From Streptomyces aureocirculatus (GTDB lineage: Bacteria > Actinomycetota > Actinomycetes > Streptomycetales > Streptomycetaceae): DNA of 64,000 nt. Shown here in pieces: positions 20,398 to 29,565 of the stretch. Made by a program: the position numbers and the translations under genes. The first letter of the stretch is position 1, and each line of letters starts with the position of its first letter. The stretch spans positions 229,688-293,687 of the forward strand of contig NZ_JOAP01000002.1 of the NCBI RefSeq assembly GCF_000720475.1, read 5' to 3'. The notes below the pieces were generated by a model. The model did no database searches. It was not told where the DNA came from and worked only from the letters and a program-made list of their open reading frames with translations.

Positions 20398-21024
20398 ATG
20401 GCGACGCATGAAGACGACGCTGGGCAGTCCGTACCGGCCACGCCGCCGGGGACAGCCACCGACGGAGACGGCGTCGCACGCCGTCGACCGCTGCGCGAGC
20501 GGCACGTCGAGGAGACGGTCGAGGTCGCGGTGCCGGTACGGACGGCGTACAACCAGTGGACGCAGTTCAAGTCCTTCCCCCGCTTTTCGTCCGTGGTGCT
20601 CGACGTCGAACAGGTCAGGCCCACCGTGACCGCCTGGACCATCGGCTACGGGCCCCTGCGGCGCCGTTTCGCGGTCGAGATCCTGGAGCAGGACCCCGAC
20701 GCCTACCTGGCCTGGCGCGATCTGCGGCAGCATCCCTCCCACCAGGGAGAGGTCGAGTTCACGCCGACGCGGTCCGGGGGCACGGCGATCACCGTCCGGA
20801 TGTACCTGGAACCGCGGGGAGCCGCGCGGGTCCTCACCCGCTCCTGCCGGGCGACCCGGCTGACCGCCCGCCTCGTGCGCGGCGAACTGCTGAACTTCAA
20901 GCGGTTCATCGAGGGCCTCGGTCAGGAGGGCGGGGCCTGGCGCAGCACCATCCGCAACGGCCGCGTGCAGCACGACCACCCGGAACCGCCCCGCAGCCGT
21001 GTGGCCCAGTGGCCCGTCGGCTGA
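20398..21024 (+). CDS. SRPBCC-family (polyketide cyclase/START-like) protein
   Basis: A 208-residue protein: a disordered first 40 residues, then an SRPBCC helix-grip domain beginning VEETVEVAVPVRTAYNQW and containing FKSFPRFSSVV, the usual signature of the polyketide cyclase/dehydrase group. The ligand is unknown. GGAGGAGA precedes the ATG. It ends 36 bp before the YdeP-type oxidoreductase gene and is probably co-transcribed with it. Confidence 0.8.
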   Translation: MATHEDDAGQSVPATPPGTATDGDGVARRRPLRERHVEETVEVAVPVRTAYNQWTQFKSFPRFSSVVLDVEQVRPTVTAWTIGYGPLRRRFAVEILEQDPDAYLAWRDLRQHPSHQGEVEFTPTRSGGTAITVRMYLEPRGAARVLTRSCRATRLTARLVRGELLNFKRFIEGLGQEGGAWRSTIRNGRVQHDHPEPPRSRVAQWPVG

Positions 21025-21060
21025 GCGACGTCGCGTACCCGCAAGGAGGAAGGCGAACCG

Positions 21061-23358
21061 ATGCAGAACCCGTCCGGCGAGGAGCCGGAGACCGCCCTGT
21101 CCGTGACACCGCCGAAGAAGTGGGCTGCCGGGGTCCCCGCGGTCGTGCACGCGCTGGAGTACTCCCTGGAGCAGACCTCCCCGAAGAAGACCGGGGTGGA
21201 CCTGCTGACCATGAACCAGGTGGGCGGAATCGACTGCCCCGGCTGTGCGTGGGCGGACCCGGCCCCGGGCCGGCGCCACCGCAATGAGTACTGCGAGAAC
21301 GGCGCCAAGCACATCAACGACGAGGCGACCACACGCCGCGTCACCGCCGGCTTCTTCCGCGAGCACAGCGTCTCCGACCTCGCGGGCCGCTCCGACATGT
21401 GGCTCAACCAGCAGGGGCGGCTCACCGAGCCGATGATCAAACGGCCCGGCTCGGACCACTACGAGCCGATCAACTGGAACGACGCCCTGGGCGTCCTCGC
21501 ACGGGAACTGAAGGCACTGGCTTCTCCCGACGAGGCCGTCTTCTACACCTCCGGCCGCGCCAGCAACGAGGCCGCCTTCGTCCTCCAGCTCTTCGCCCGC
21601 GCCTTCGGCACCAACAACCTGCCCGACTGCAGCAACATGTGCCACGAGTCCAGCGGCTTCGCGCTGAGCGAGACCCTGGGCACCGGCAAGGGCACCGTCA
21701 GCCTCGACGACCTCCACCACGCCGACCTGATCTTCCTGGTCGGGCAGAACCCCGGCACCAACCACCCGCGTCAGCTCTCCGCCCTGGAGGAGGCCAAGCG
21801 CAACGGCGGCCGGATCGTGGCGGTCAACCCGCTGCCTGAGGCCGGGCTGCGGCGCTTCAAGAACCCGCAGAAACCGAGCGGGATCATCGGACGCGGCACC
21901 CAGATCGCCGACCGCTTCCTGCACATCAAGCCCGGCGGTGACCTCGCCCTGTTCCAAGCCCTCAACCGCCTGCTGCTCGAGGCCGAGGACGTCCGGCCCG
22001 GGACCGTCCTCGACCACGCCTTCATCGACACCCACACGTCCGGCTTCGAGGAGTTCGCCGCGCACGCCCGTACCCTCGACTGGGACGACGTGTACGCCGC
22101 GACCGGACTGACCCGCGAGGAAATCGAGAAGGTACGCGACGAGGTCCTGCGCAGCGAACGCGTCATCGTCTGCTGGGCGATGGGCATCACCCAGCACAAG
22201 CACGGCGTGCCCACCATCCGCGAGATCGTCAACTTCCTGATGCTGCGCGGCAACCTGGGGCGCGCCGGTACCGGCGTCTGTCCGGTGCGCGGCCACAGCA
22301 ACGTCCAGGGCGACCGCACCATGGGCATCTGGGAGCAGATGCCGGACACCTTCCTTGACGCCCTGCGGGAGGAGTTCGCCTTCGACCCGCCGCGCCCGCA
22401 CGGCCTGGACTCGGTGAACGCGATCAAGGCGATGCGCGAGGGCCGGATCAAGGTCTTCCTCGCCCTGGCCGGCAACTTCGTACGGGCCGCTCCCGACAGC
22501 GAGGTCACCGAGGAGGCGATGCGCTCGTGCCGGCTGACCGCTCACATCTCCACCAAGCTCAATCGCTCGCACACCGTCTGCGGCGACACCGCGCTGATTC
22601 TGCCCACCCTGGGTCGCACCGAGCGTGACGTCCAGGCCGACGGCGAGCAGTTCGTCACCGTCGAGAACTCCATGAGCGAGGTACACACCTCCCAGGGCCG
22701 CCTGGAACCGGCTTCCCCGCTGCTGCTCAGCGAAGTCGCCATCCTGTGCCGCCTTGCGCGCCACACCCTGGACGGCAAGGCGGACATCCCCTGGGAGACG
22801 TTCGAGGGCGACTACGGCACCATCCGTGACCGCATCTCCCGCGTCGTGGCGGGCTTCCACGACTACAACGCACGAGTGACCCGCCCCGGAGGCTTTCAAC
22901 TGCCCAACCCGGTCAACGAGGGCGTGTTCCCCAACAAGGTCGGCAAGGCCCTGTTCACCTGCAACGAAAGCGTCGTCCCCCGGGCGCCGAAGGGGCACCT
23001 GCTGCTACAGACACTGCGCTCGCACGACCAGTGGAACACCATCCCTTACACCAACAACGACCGTTACCGCGGCATCCACGGCAGCCGCCAGGTCGTGCTC
23101 GTCAACCCGGCCGACCTGACCGAACTCGGCCTGACCCAGGGCGAACACGTCGACCTGGTCAGCGTCTGGGCGGACGGCACCGAACGCCGTGCCGAGGACT
23201 TCGTGATCGTGCCCTACCCCGCCGCCAAGGGTTCGGCCGCCGCCTACTACCCGGAGACGAACGTTCTGGTGCCGCTGGACAGTGTCGCCGACATCAGCAA
23301 CCAGCCCACGTCGAAGGGCATCGTCGTCCGCCTCGAACCGCTCCGCGGGGCGCGGTGA
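21061..23358 (+). CDS. FdhF/YdeP-family molybdopterin oxidoreductase
   Basis: A 765-residue molybdopterin-dependent oxidoreductase of the YdeP subgroup: the family start GGIDCPGCAWADP near residue 57, substrate-domain blocks (YTSGRASNEAAF; DCSNMCHESSG; QNPGTNHPR) and a C-terminal molybdopterin-dinucleotide-binding domain. The classical N-terminal Fe-S CxxC cluster pattern of formate dehydrogenase H is not obvious. In enterobacteria YdeP is linked to acid resistance; the electron donor is unknown. AAGGAGG precedes the ATG. Confidence 0.9.
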   Translation: MQNPSGEEPETALSVTPPKKWAAGVPAVVHALEYSLEQTSPKKTGVDLLTMNQVGGIDCPGCAWADPAPGRRHRNEYCENGAKHINDEATTRRVTAGFFREHSVSDLAGRSDMWLNQQGRLTEPMIKRPGSDHYEPINWNDALGVLARELKALASPDEAVFYTSGRASNEAAFVLQLFARAFGTNNLPDCSNMCHESSGFALSETLGTGKGTVSLDDLHHADLIFLVGQNPGTNHPRQLSALEEAKRNGGRIVAVNPLPEAGLRRFKNPQKPSGIIGRGTQIADRFLHIKPGGDLALFQALNRLLLEAEDVRPGTVLDHAFIDTHTSGFEEFAAHARTLDWDDVYAATGLTREEIEKVRDEVLRSERVIVCWAMGITQHKHGVPTIREIVNFLMLRGNLGRAGTGVCPVRGHSNVQGDRTMGIWEQMPDTFLDALREEFAFDPPRPHGLDSVNAIKAMREGRIKVFLALAGNFVRAAPDSEVTEEAMRSCRLTAHISTKLNRSHTVCGDTALILPTLGRTERDVQADGEQFVTVENSMSEVHTSQGRLEPASPLLLSEVAILCRLARHTLDGKADIPWETFEGDYGTIRDRISRVVAGFHDYNARVTRPGGFQLPNPVNEGVFPNKVGKALFTCNESVVPRAPKGHLLLQTLRSHDQWNTIPYTNNDRYRGIHGSRQVVLVNPADLTELGLTQGEHVDLVSVWADGTERRAEDFVIVPYPAAKGSAAAYYPETNVLVPLDSVADISNQPTSKGIVVRLEPLRGAR

Positions 23359-23446
23359 GGACTGGCCCTGCGGCACCGGCGTAGCCTCCCGTCCCGAGCG
23401 AACGGGACGTTCGGCCTGTCCGGGCGGGGCACAGGCCAAGGTCCGG

Positions 23447-24432
23447 TCAGGGGCGCTGGTCGCGGAACGATGTGAGGAGACCGCCCGCCCGGCGGCCCTC
23501 CACGGTGACCGACACCCGCCCCGGGTCGAGCTCGTCGAGACCGATGACCTTCGTCGTATTCCGGACGCGGACGGTGACGGATTCGATGCCCCGCACCCGG
23601 GACAGGTCGAGAGGCGCCCGGCGCGGCCTGCGGTGGAGATTCAGGTGCAGCCGGGTGAGGCCGGGGAAGAGGGCGGCGAAGTCGGGCAACCTCGCCGTTT
23701 CCGCCACCCCCTTGAGCCGCAGGGACGTGATCGAGGGCAGTGCGACCTCCGGGAGAGCGACACGGTCGGCGAAGCTGAGGCTCAGCGTGGTCAGCAGCGG
23801 AACGGCTTGGAGCGCGGAGAGGTCCAGGCCCACTGGCACGCAGTCGAGCACGAGTTGCTGGATGCCGCTGTCGGCGAGTGGTTTCAGGGACAGCGTGGAC
23901 GTCGGATTGCGTACGTGCAGGCGGCGCAGCCCGGTCAGACCGCCGAGGGCGGGAAGCTCCGATGTGCGGTGGTCGGCCGTGCCCAGCGCGAGCGACACCA
24001 CGGAGTCCCGGTCGAGGACGGCGGAGAGCTCGTGGATCAGCGACGGCTGGGGGAGCGAAAGGTTCGGCGCCTCGGGGAGCTGGCGCAGACACGTCACCTG
24101 CTCCGCGTTCGTCACCGGGATCTCGATGTCGTCGCAGCGGCATCCCCCCCGGCCACCCGTGAGGAGGCCGACAACCTGGCGCAGGCGGGCGCGGTGGTCC
24201 TCGACGTGCTGTCGGGACCGGCCGGCATGACGGAGGAGCAGGCTGTCGCGAGCGTGCGCACGATCGGGCTGATCGGGGGCCCGGCCGCCCTGCAGCGGAT
24301 GCAGGCGTACAAGGACGCGCCCCAGCGCGGTGTCCGGCAGGAGGTCGTCAACGCGTGGCCGCGGTTCGACACGGTCGAGTTCACCGAGTCCATCCTGGCC
24401 AGGGCTCTGGACGCGATGACATGCTCGGTACG
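23447..24432. pseudogene. Rearranged NACHT/LRR (STAND-type) gene remnant, parts on opposite strands
   Basis: On the minus strand, 24135 down to 23447 encodes a leucine-rich-repeat tail (IEIPVTNAEQVTCL, LGGLTGLRRLHV, LPSITSLRLKG) ending in a normal stop. On the plus strand, about 24147 to 24425 encodes the helical stretch that normally precedes such tails in Streptomyces NACHT proteins (VRTIGLIGGPAALQRMQAY and QEVVNAWPRFDTVEF). In an intact gene both would be on one strand, helical part first. Here they stand head to head, as if the helical segment had been inverted; the NACHT ATPase is absent. Two separate remnants placed side by side would be an alternative. Non-functional either way. Confidence 0.65.
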
Positions 24433-24580
24433 CATGCAAGCGCGTCCATCTCATATCCAGTGGCCCCATCCGTGTTTCCAGTGGGACCAATCCGCTGAGG
24501 GAACGGCTCCGAATGACTCATGACAGCGCTCGATCTGACGACTGGCCGTCGCCAGGCGGCCCAGAAGGGGTTGTTCCCTC

Positions 24581-25396
24581 ATGGCAGTCACCCGTACTCG
24601 GCGCCTGACCACGCTTGTGGCCGTGCCGGCGGCAGTGGTACTCGCCGCTTCCTCTCCGTCCCTGGCCGGCGACTCCCACACCGCCCACGCCACGGATCAG
24701 GGGCAGAGCTACCAGATCAACCTCGAGCAGATGAACGACACCGGAGCGCAGGGCACCGCCTTTGTGACGGTGGACGGCACCCGGTTGAGCGTGAAGATAG
24801 AAGCCTCCGGGCTGGTCCCCGGACAACCGCACGCGCAGCATATCCACGGCTCCACAGACGGGCACGACTTCCACTGCCCGGACGACAGTGCCGACAAGAA
24901 CGGCGACGGTATCGTCACCACCGCCGAGGGGCTTCCCGCCTACGGTGACATCAACATCTCGCTGACCACCAGGGGCGACACGTCGAAGAAGAGCGGCCTG
25001 GCCGTGGAGCGGATGCCCAAGGCCGACAGTGCGGGCAAGCTCTCCTATTCCCGCACCATCACGGTGTCGCAGAAGGTCGCCGACCACATCAAGGACCTGC
25101 ACGTCGTCCAGCACGGCATCGACGCGAACAACAACGGCACCTACGACTTCGGCAAGGGCAAGAGCGAGCTCGACCCGAAACTCCCCCAGGAGGCCACCGC
25201 GCCTGCCGCTTGCGGCATGGTGAAGGGCGCAGCCGTCGGGTCCATGCCGGTGGGCGGTGTCGAGACCGGTTCCGGCACCACCAAGGGTATGGAAGCCCCG
25301 GGCATGGTGGCTGCGGGGGGCGCCGCGCTGCTGGGCGCCGGGGCTCTCTTCGCGCTGCGACGCCGTGCGCAGGGTGATGCACGCCGAACCCGCTGA
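24581..25396 (+). CDS. CHRD-domain surface protein with C-terminal membrane anchor
   Basis: A 271-residue secreted protein: signal peptide (about 1-29, ending SLAGDS), a CHRD-type beta domain with the metal-like motif PHAQHIHG near residue 87, and a calcium-like loop DKNGDGIVTTAEG. The C-terminal helix (AAGGAALLGAGALFAL) is followed by RRRAQGDARR. This hydrophobic-plus-basic end is typical of sortase substrates, but no clear LPxTG precedes it (the region reads KGMEAPGM). A class F sortase gene follows 44 bp downstream, strongly suggesting a substrate-enzyme pair. Confidence 0.8.
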   Translation: MAVTRTRRLTTLVAVPAAVVLAASSPSLAGDSHTAHATDQGQSYQINLEQMNDTGAQGTAFVTVDGTRLSVKIEASGLVPGQPHAQHIHGSTDGHDFHCPDDSADKNGDGIVTTAEGLPAYGDINISLTTRGDTSKKSGLAVERMPKADSAGKLSYSRTITVSQKVADHIKDLHVVQHGIDANNNGTYDFGKGKSELDPKLPQEATAPAACGMVKGAAVGSMPVGGVETGSGTTKGMEAPGMVAAGGAALLGAGALFALRRRAQGDARRTR

Positions 25397-25440
25397 ACCT
25401 CGACACCCCAGGAGGACGTGAGAAACGGCAGGAGGCCCAG

Positions 25441-26196
25441 GTGAGCAGCGAAGATGAAGCCCCTCAGAAGCCGCGGCCAGCACAAGGCCCGCTGCAGGGC
25501 GGTGGTCGACGCGCCGCCATCGGGTCTGCTCAGCGGGCACGGCGGGCGGTGTTGGCCGGCGCCGCGTGCGTCCTGCTCGCCGCTGGCGGTCTGCTGTTGA
25601 CCACCGCAGCAGACCGCCGGGCCGCCGCGCCGCCCGCTCTGGCGGACAGCCCTGAAGCCTCATCTGCGAAGGCTCCGAACCCGGACCCCTCCAAGAGGCG
25701 GACCACCTCCACCACCAGCCCTCCCAGCGTCAGTCCGCTGGCGCACTCCGCCCCGGTGGAGGTGTCGATTCCGGCGATTCACGTGCGTTCTCGGCTGGAG
25801 CGGCTCGGCCTGGATCGCGACAAGGCGATGCAGACACCGCAAGATCCCGCCCGGGCAGGCTGGTACCACCCGGGCCCCGCGCCGGGCGAGAAGGGACCCG
25901 CTGTGATCGCCGGCCACGTCACGTGGAACGGCGAGCGCGCCGTCTTCTTCGACGTCGCCAGGCTCACCGCCGGCGACCGGATCGATGTGGTTCGAAAGGA
26001 CGGCGCCACGGCGCGCTTCGCGGTCGAGCGCATCGCCCAATATCCCAAGGCCGAATTCCCCACCATCGAGGTGTACCGCAACCTCGACCACGCCGGACTA
26101 CGGCTCATCACCTGCGCCGGGGACTACTCGGCAGCCGACGGGCGGTACGCGGACAACATCGTCGTCTTCGCGCGCCTCGTCTCCCGCCAGTCCTGA
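25441..26196 (+). CDS. Class F sortase
   Basis: A 251-residue membrane-anchored transpeptidase: one N-terminal hydrophobic segment (about 36-56), a Ser/Thr/Pro-rich linker, then the sortase domain from about residue 105. The catalytic His is in AGHVTW, the Cys in LITCAGDYS, and the closing strand YADNIVVFARL carries the Arg. GTG start after AGGAGG. It lies 44 bp after the CHRD protein gene, its likely substrate. Class F sortases anchor surface proteins to the cell wall in actinobacteria. Confidence 0.9.
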   Translation: MSSEDEAPQKPRPAQGPLQGGGRRAAIGSAQRARRAVLAGAACVLLAAGGLLLTTAADRRAAAPPALADSPEASSAKAPNPDPSKRRTTSTTSPPSVSPLAHSAPVEVSIPAIHVRSRLERLGLDRDKAMQTPQDPARAGWYHPGPAPGEKGPAVIAGHVTWNGERAVFFDVARLTAGDRIDVVRKDGATARFAVERIAQYPKAEFPTIEVYRNLDHAGLRLITCAGDYSAADGRYADNIVVFARLVSRQS

Positions 26197-26768
26197 CACC
26201 TGCGACGCCGTGGCGGGCCCGGTCCTTGGCGTCGTACGCAGCGTGCCGACTCCGTCGAGCAACTGGTCATGTTCGCTGCGGCGTTCGCTGGTGAGCCCCC
26301 AGCCAACACCGAGTGCGCACCGACAGAGGAACTGCCCGACCGCCGCCTACTGGATGGCACCGCGCAAGGCAGGACTTACGGTGAGGCCCGCACTGCGCAG
26401 AACCCTCACCCAGTCGCCGTAGGTGAGCTGATAACTGGTCGCGCCGTCGCCTTCGGCGACGGTGTCCAAGTCAGGTGTGGGAGGGGATCCGAGTCCAGGC
26501 CGACCGGCGGCGGGCGGAAGCCCTCAAGGCCGCACTGCCCCCACTGCTGGCCAAGGACCACTGCCAAGCGGTCGCGCGGCCGGCTCCTGGTGGACGCCGA
26601 CGAGAAGACGTTGGTCGCCCTGGCGGCCGACGGCACCGTGACCGACGACATATGGCTGCCGGCCCAACCCAGACCTCCGCAGGGAGGGCGCCGTGTCCCG
26701 ATCTCACTGTCCGACAGGACCTGATCCCGAGGGGATGCGCTCTGTGCGTCTCCCCTCGGGCCGGGCCG
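26197..26768. other. 572-bp intergenic region with decayed coding fragments
   Basis: No convincing intact gene. Short protein-like pieces appear on both strands: on the minus strand near 26340-26450 a stretch reading LTYGDWVRVLRSAGL resembles the end of a class I methyltransferase, and on the plus strand near 26573-26670 a piece reads LLVDADEKTLVALAADGTV. These look like remnants; the family calls are weak. Confidence 0.3.
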
Positions 26769-28262
26769 TCAGGCGTCGACGCCGTACTTCTTCCGTAGAT
26801 AGGTCACATACGGACCGGCGTCCAGGGGTCCCCCGGCGGCGCGCCGTAGTGTTTCCGGGGCACTGAACTTGCGGCCGTACTGGTGGACTTCGCGGGCGAG
26901 CCACTCCACCAGGTCGCCGAACTCTCCCCGCTCGAACCGCTCGTCCAGGCCGCCGAGTTCCGTTTCCGCGCGCTCCCAGATCTGGAGGGCCACTACGTCG
27001 CCCAGGGTGATGGTGGGGAAGTAACCGAAGCCCAGGTCGAACCAGTGCGGGTCTTGCAGCACCCCTTCGGTGATGTCGCGAGGTTCCACGCCGAGCGTGG
27101 CGCGCATGGCTGCGGCGAAGGCGTCCGGCAGGTCTCGTGGCGCCACCGTCCCGGCCAGCAGTTCCCGTTCGAGCCGGTAGCGCAGGATGATGTGCAGCCC
27201 GTAAGTCACCTCGTCCGCCGCGGTGCGCACGGCGGTGGGCCTGACGGTGTTCATCGCGCGGTAGAACCGCTCCAGGGGCACCTCCCGCAACTGCTCGGGG
27301 AACTCCTCCTTCAGGCGCGGGTAGGCGTACCTCCAGGTGGACATGCGCCGTCCGACGACGTTCTCCCACAGGCGGCTCTGTGACTCGTCGAGTGCCGACG
27401 AGGGCGGTTCCCGCAGCGGGGAGCGGCTGAGCGAGTCCGCCACCTGCCGCCGGTAGAGGCCGTGCCCGAACTCGTGCAGGACGCCGAAGATGCCGCGCAG
27501 TCCGCCACTGTCGAAGCGGCCCGTCACGCGTACGTCCCTCGCGGCCAGGGAGAGCTGCGAGGGGTGGACCGACCGGTCGAGCCGCCATGAGCCCTCGTCG
27601 AAGCCCCAGTGGCCGAGCAGCCACAGCGTGAACCGGCGCTGCCGGTCCGGGTCGAACTGCCCCGTCAGCACGTCCGTGCCGTCTTCAGCGGCGTCGCGCA
27701 GGTTTGCGAGTACCTCCCCCAGGGCCGGTTGCACCTGGGCGAACACCGCGTCGACCTCTGCGGCGGTCATGTCGGGCTCGTAGTCGTCCAGGAGGGCGTC
27801 GTAGGGGTCGGTGAGCGTGCCGAACGCCTCCGCGTAGGCACGCCGCAGATCCACGACCCGCTCGAACTCGCCGAGAAGGATCCCGAAGTCCCGCTCGGCT
27901 CTGGCCCTCTGCCACAGTCCGAAGCTGCGCGCCTGGCATGCCGCGATCTCCAGGCGGATTCCCTCGGGGACGCGCCGCGCCTTGTCGCTGTCGCGGCGCA
28001 GCGCCCTGATCAAGGCCGCCTCGTCGGATTCCGGGTCGAGCCGTGCCACCAGGGGGGCGGCGCGCTCCAGGAGCCGGGCGAGTTCGTCGGAGGCCCAGCG
28101 ATCCTGCACCGCGCGCTCGACGGCGGCGTGCTGGTGCATCCGTTCGTCGCCGCCACCAGCCGGCATGTGGGTCTCCTCGTCCCACACCAGCAGGTAGCCC
28201 GCCTTCTCCAGGTCGGCGGTCTGGGCGGCGAACGTCCACAGTTCCTCGATCACCCGGTCCAT
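26769..28262 (-). CDS. M32-family metallocarboxypeptidase (thermostable carboxypeptidase 1 type)
   Basis: A 497-residue zinc carboxypeptidase with nearly all M32 signatures: DVRVTGRF (DxRxT), HEFGHGLY (HExxH zinc site), DESQS (HESQ-type motif, first residue Asp instead of His but the zinc-binding Glu kept), VRTAAD (IRxxAD) and GVLQDPHW (GxxQDxxW). The HPF motif reads HPSQ. It removes C-terminal amino acids and is cytoplasmic. It is the last gene of an MFS - class III aminotransferase - carboxypeptidase operon at the edge of the antibiotic cluster, so processing or recycling of a peptide intermediate is possible; a housekeeping role is the alternative. Confidence 0.88.
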   Translation of the reverse strand: MDRVIEELWTFAAQTADLEKAGYLLVWDEETHMPAGGGDERMHQHAAVERAVQDRWASDELARLLERAAPLVARLDPESDEAALIRALRRDSDKARRVPEGIRLEIAACQARSFGLWQRARAERDFGILLGEFERVVDLRRAYAEAFGTLTDPYDALLDDYEPDMTAAEVDAVFAQVQPALGEVLANLRDAAEDGTDVLTGQFDPDRQRRFTLWLLGHWGFDEGSWRLDRSVHPSQLSLAARDVRVTGRFDSGGLRGIFGVLHEFGHGLYRRQVADSLSRSPLREPPSSALDESQSRLWENVVGRRMSTWRYAYPRLKEEFPEQLREVPLERFYRAMNTVRPTAVRTAADEVTYGLHIILRYRLERELLAGTVAPRDLPDAFAAAMRATLGVEPRDITEGVLQDPHWFDLGFGYFPTITLGDVVALQIWERAETELGGLDERFERGEFGDLVEWLAREVHQYGRKFSAPETLRRAAGGPLDAGPYVTYLRKKYGVDA

Positions 28263-28302
28263 CGGTACGTCCCTCCCGTAGCGGGGCGGTGCCGGGCGCG
28301 GG

Positions 28303-29544
28303 TCATGCCCCGGCCGCCTTGAGCAGCGTCAGGAAGCCCTCGCGACAGGCTTCGAGGGTGCGGTCGATGTCGTCCTCGGTGTGCGCGGCCGATATGAACC
28401 AGTGGTGGTCGGGCTCGAAGAAGACCCCTCTGCACACCACCGCGCGGAAGAAGGCCTCGCGGCCCACCGCCCGCCGGTCGAGGTCTGGGTCGGTGAACTC
28501 GAGGAAGGGCATGGGCGCATAGCCCACGGCGCGTACCGGAACGTCGAGTTCCGCGATCAGGGCGCGGAATCCCTCAAGAAGCCGCTCGCCCATGCGCCAC
28601 ACATGCCGCAGGGCGTCCGTGTCCCGCACCACCGTCGTGGTCGCCAGCGCCGCTGCCATCTCGGCGCTGTTGGTGAAGAACGTGGACTCCATGTGAGTGC
28701 GCGACAGGCCCCGCATGACGTCCTCGCGCCCGGCGATGGCCGACAGGGCGTGCCCGTTCGACATGCCTTTGCCCACGGTCACCAGGTCGGCGTCCACGCC
28801 GAAGTACTCCTGGGCGCCGCCGAGCGCCATGCGGAAACCCGAGCGCAGCTCGTCCAGGACGAACAGCGCCCCGTGGGCGTGGGCTGTCCGCCGCACCTCG
28901 TGCAGGAACCCGGGCTCGGGGGCGTCGGTCTCGAAGGGCATCATGATGACGCAGGCGATGTCGTCGCCGTACTGCTCGAACGCCGCGCGCACGGCGGGCA
29001 GGTCGTTGTACTCGAAGGTCAGCGTCTCGCGCCGCACCGCGGGCAGCAGCCCCTCCGGGCGGGGTGTCGACCACTCGTGCCAGCCGTGGTAGCCCCACTG
29101 GAGCACCTTCTTGCGCCCGGTGTGCAGGCGGGCGAGCCGGACGGCCGCCGCCGTCGCGTCCGAGCCCGTGCGCATCAGATAGACCAGGTCGGCGTTCGGG
29201 AGTACGGAGGTCAGGAGCTGCGACAGCTCCACCTGGACCGGGCGCCACAGCGGGGAGGTGCAGGTTCCGCTCGCCAGCTCCCGGGTGACCGCGTCCAGGA
29301 CCCTGGAATCGGCGTGGCCGAGCAGGACCGTGCCGTATCCCAGGATGTAGTCGATGTACTCGTTGCCGTCGGGGTCCCACAGGCGGCTTCCGGAGGCCTT
29401 CGCGGCGAAGCGGGGGTAGGTGCCGCAGGTGAACGTGTCGAAGTCGAGGCCCTGGGTGAAGGTCGCCATCCAGGCATCGTGCCGCTCGCCTCGGGAGAGC
29501 AGTTCGTCGGTCGCCTCCAGGCGCAGGGGCGGTGTTCCAGCCAT
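28303..29544 (-). CDS. Class III PLP-dependent aminotransferase, glutamate-1-semialdehyde aminotransferase-like
   Basis: A 413-residue fold-type I PLP enzyme: substrate-side block RLWDPDGNEYIDYILGYG, phosphate-binding MRTGSDATAAAVRLAR, QWGYHGWHEW, LDELRSGFR (Asp contacting PLP) and the lysine in VTVGKGMSNG. The pattern is that of glutamate-1-semialdehyde 2,1-aminomutase relatives found in secondary-metabolite clusters, not the haem-pathway enzyme. It may move an amino group on an amino acid or sugar precursor; the substrate is unknown. It lies 21 bp after the MFS gene and 40 bp before the carboxypeptidase gene. Confidence 0.85.
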   Translation of the reverse strand: MAGTPPLRLEATDELLSRGERHDAWMATFTQGLDFDTFTCGTYPRFAAKASGSRLWDPDGNEYIDYILGYGTVLLGHADSRVLDAVTRELASGTCTSPLWRPVQVELSQLLTSVLPNADLVYLMRTGSDATAAAVRLARLHTGRKKVLQWGYHGWHEWSTPRPEGLLPAVRRETLTFEYNDLPAVRAAFEQYGDDIACVIMMPFETDAPEPGFLHEVRRTAHAHGALFVLDELRSGFRMALGGAQEYFGVDADLVTVGKGMSNGHALSAIAGREDVMRGLSRTHMESTFFTNSAEMAAALATTTVVRDTDALRHVWRMGERLLEGFRALIAELDVPVRAVGYAPMPFLEFTDPDLDRRAVGREAFFRAVVCRGVFFEPDHHWFISAAHTEDDIDRTLEACREGFLTLLKAAGA

Positions 29545-29565
29545 GACGGGGTACTCCTTGGGTAG

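Noticed and set aside
26269..26724. A 151-codon plus-strand frame between sortase and carboxypeptidase
   Set aside because: No ribosome binding site and patchy protein-like character that changes frame and strand; treated as decayed fragments.
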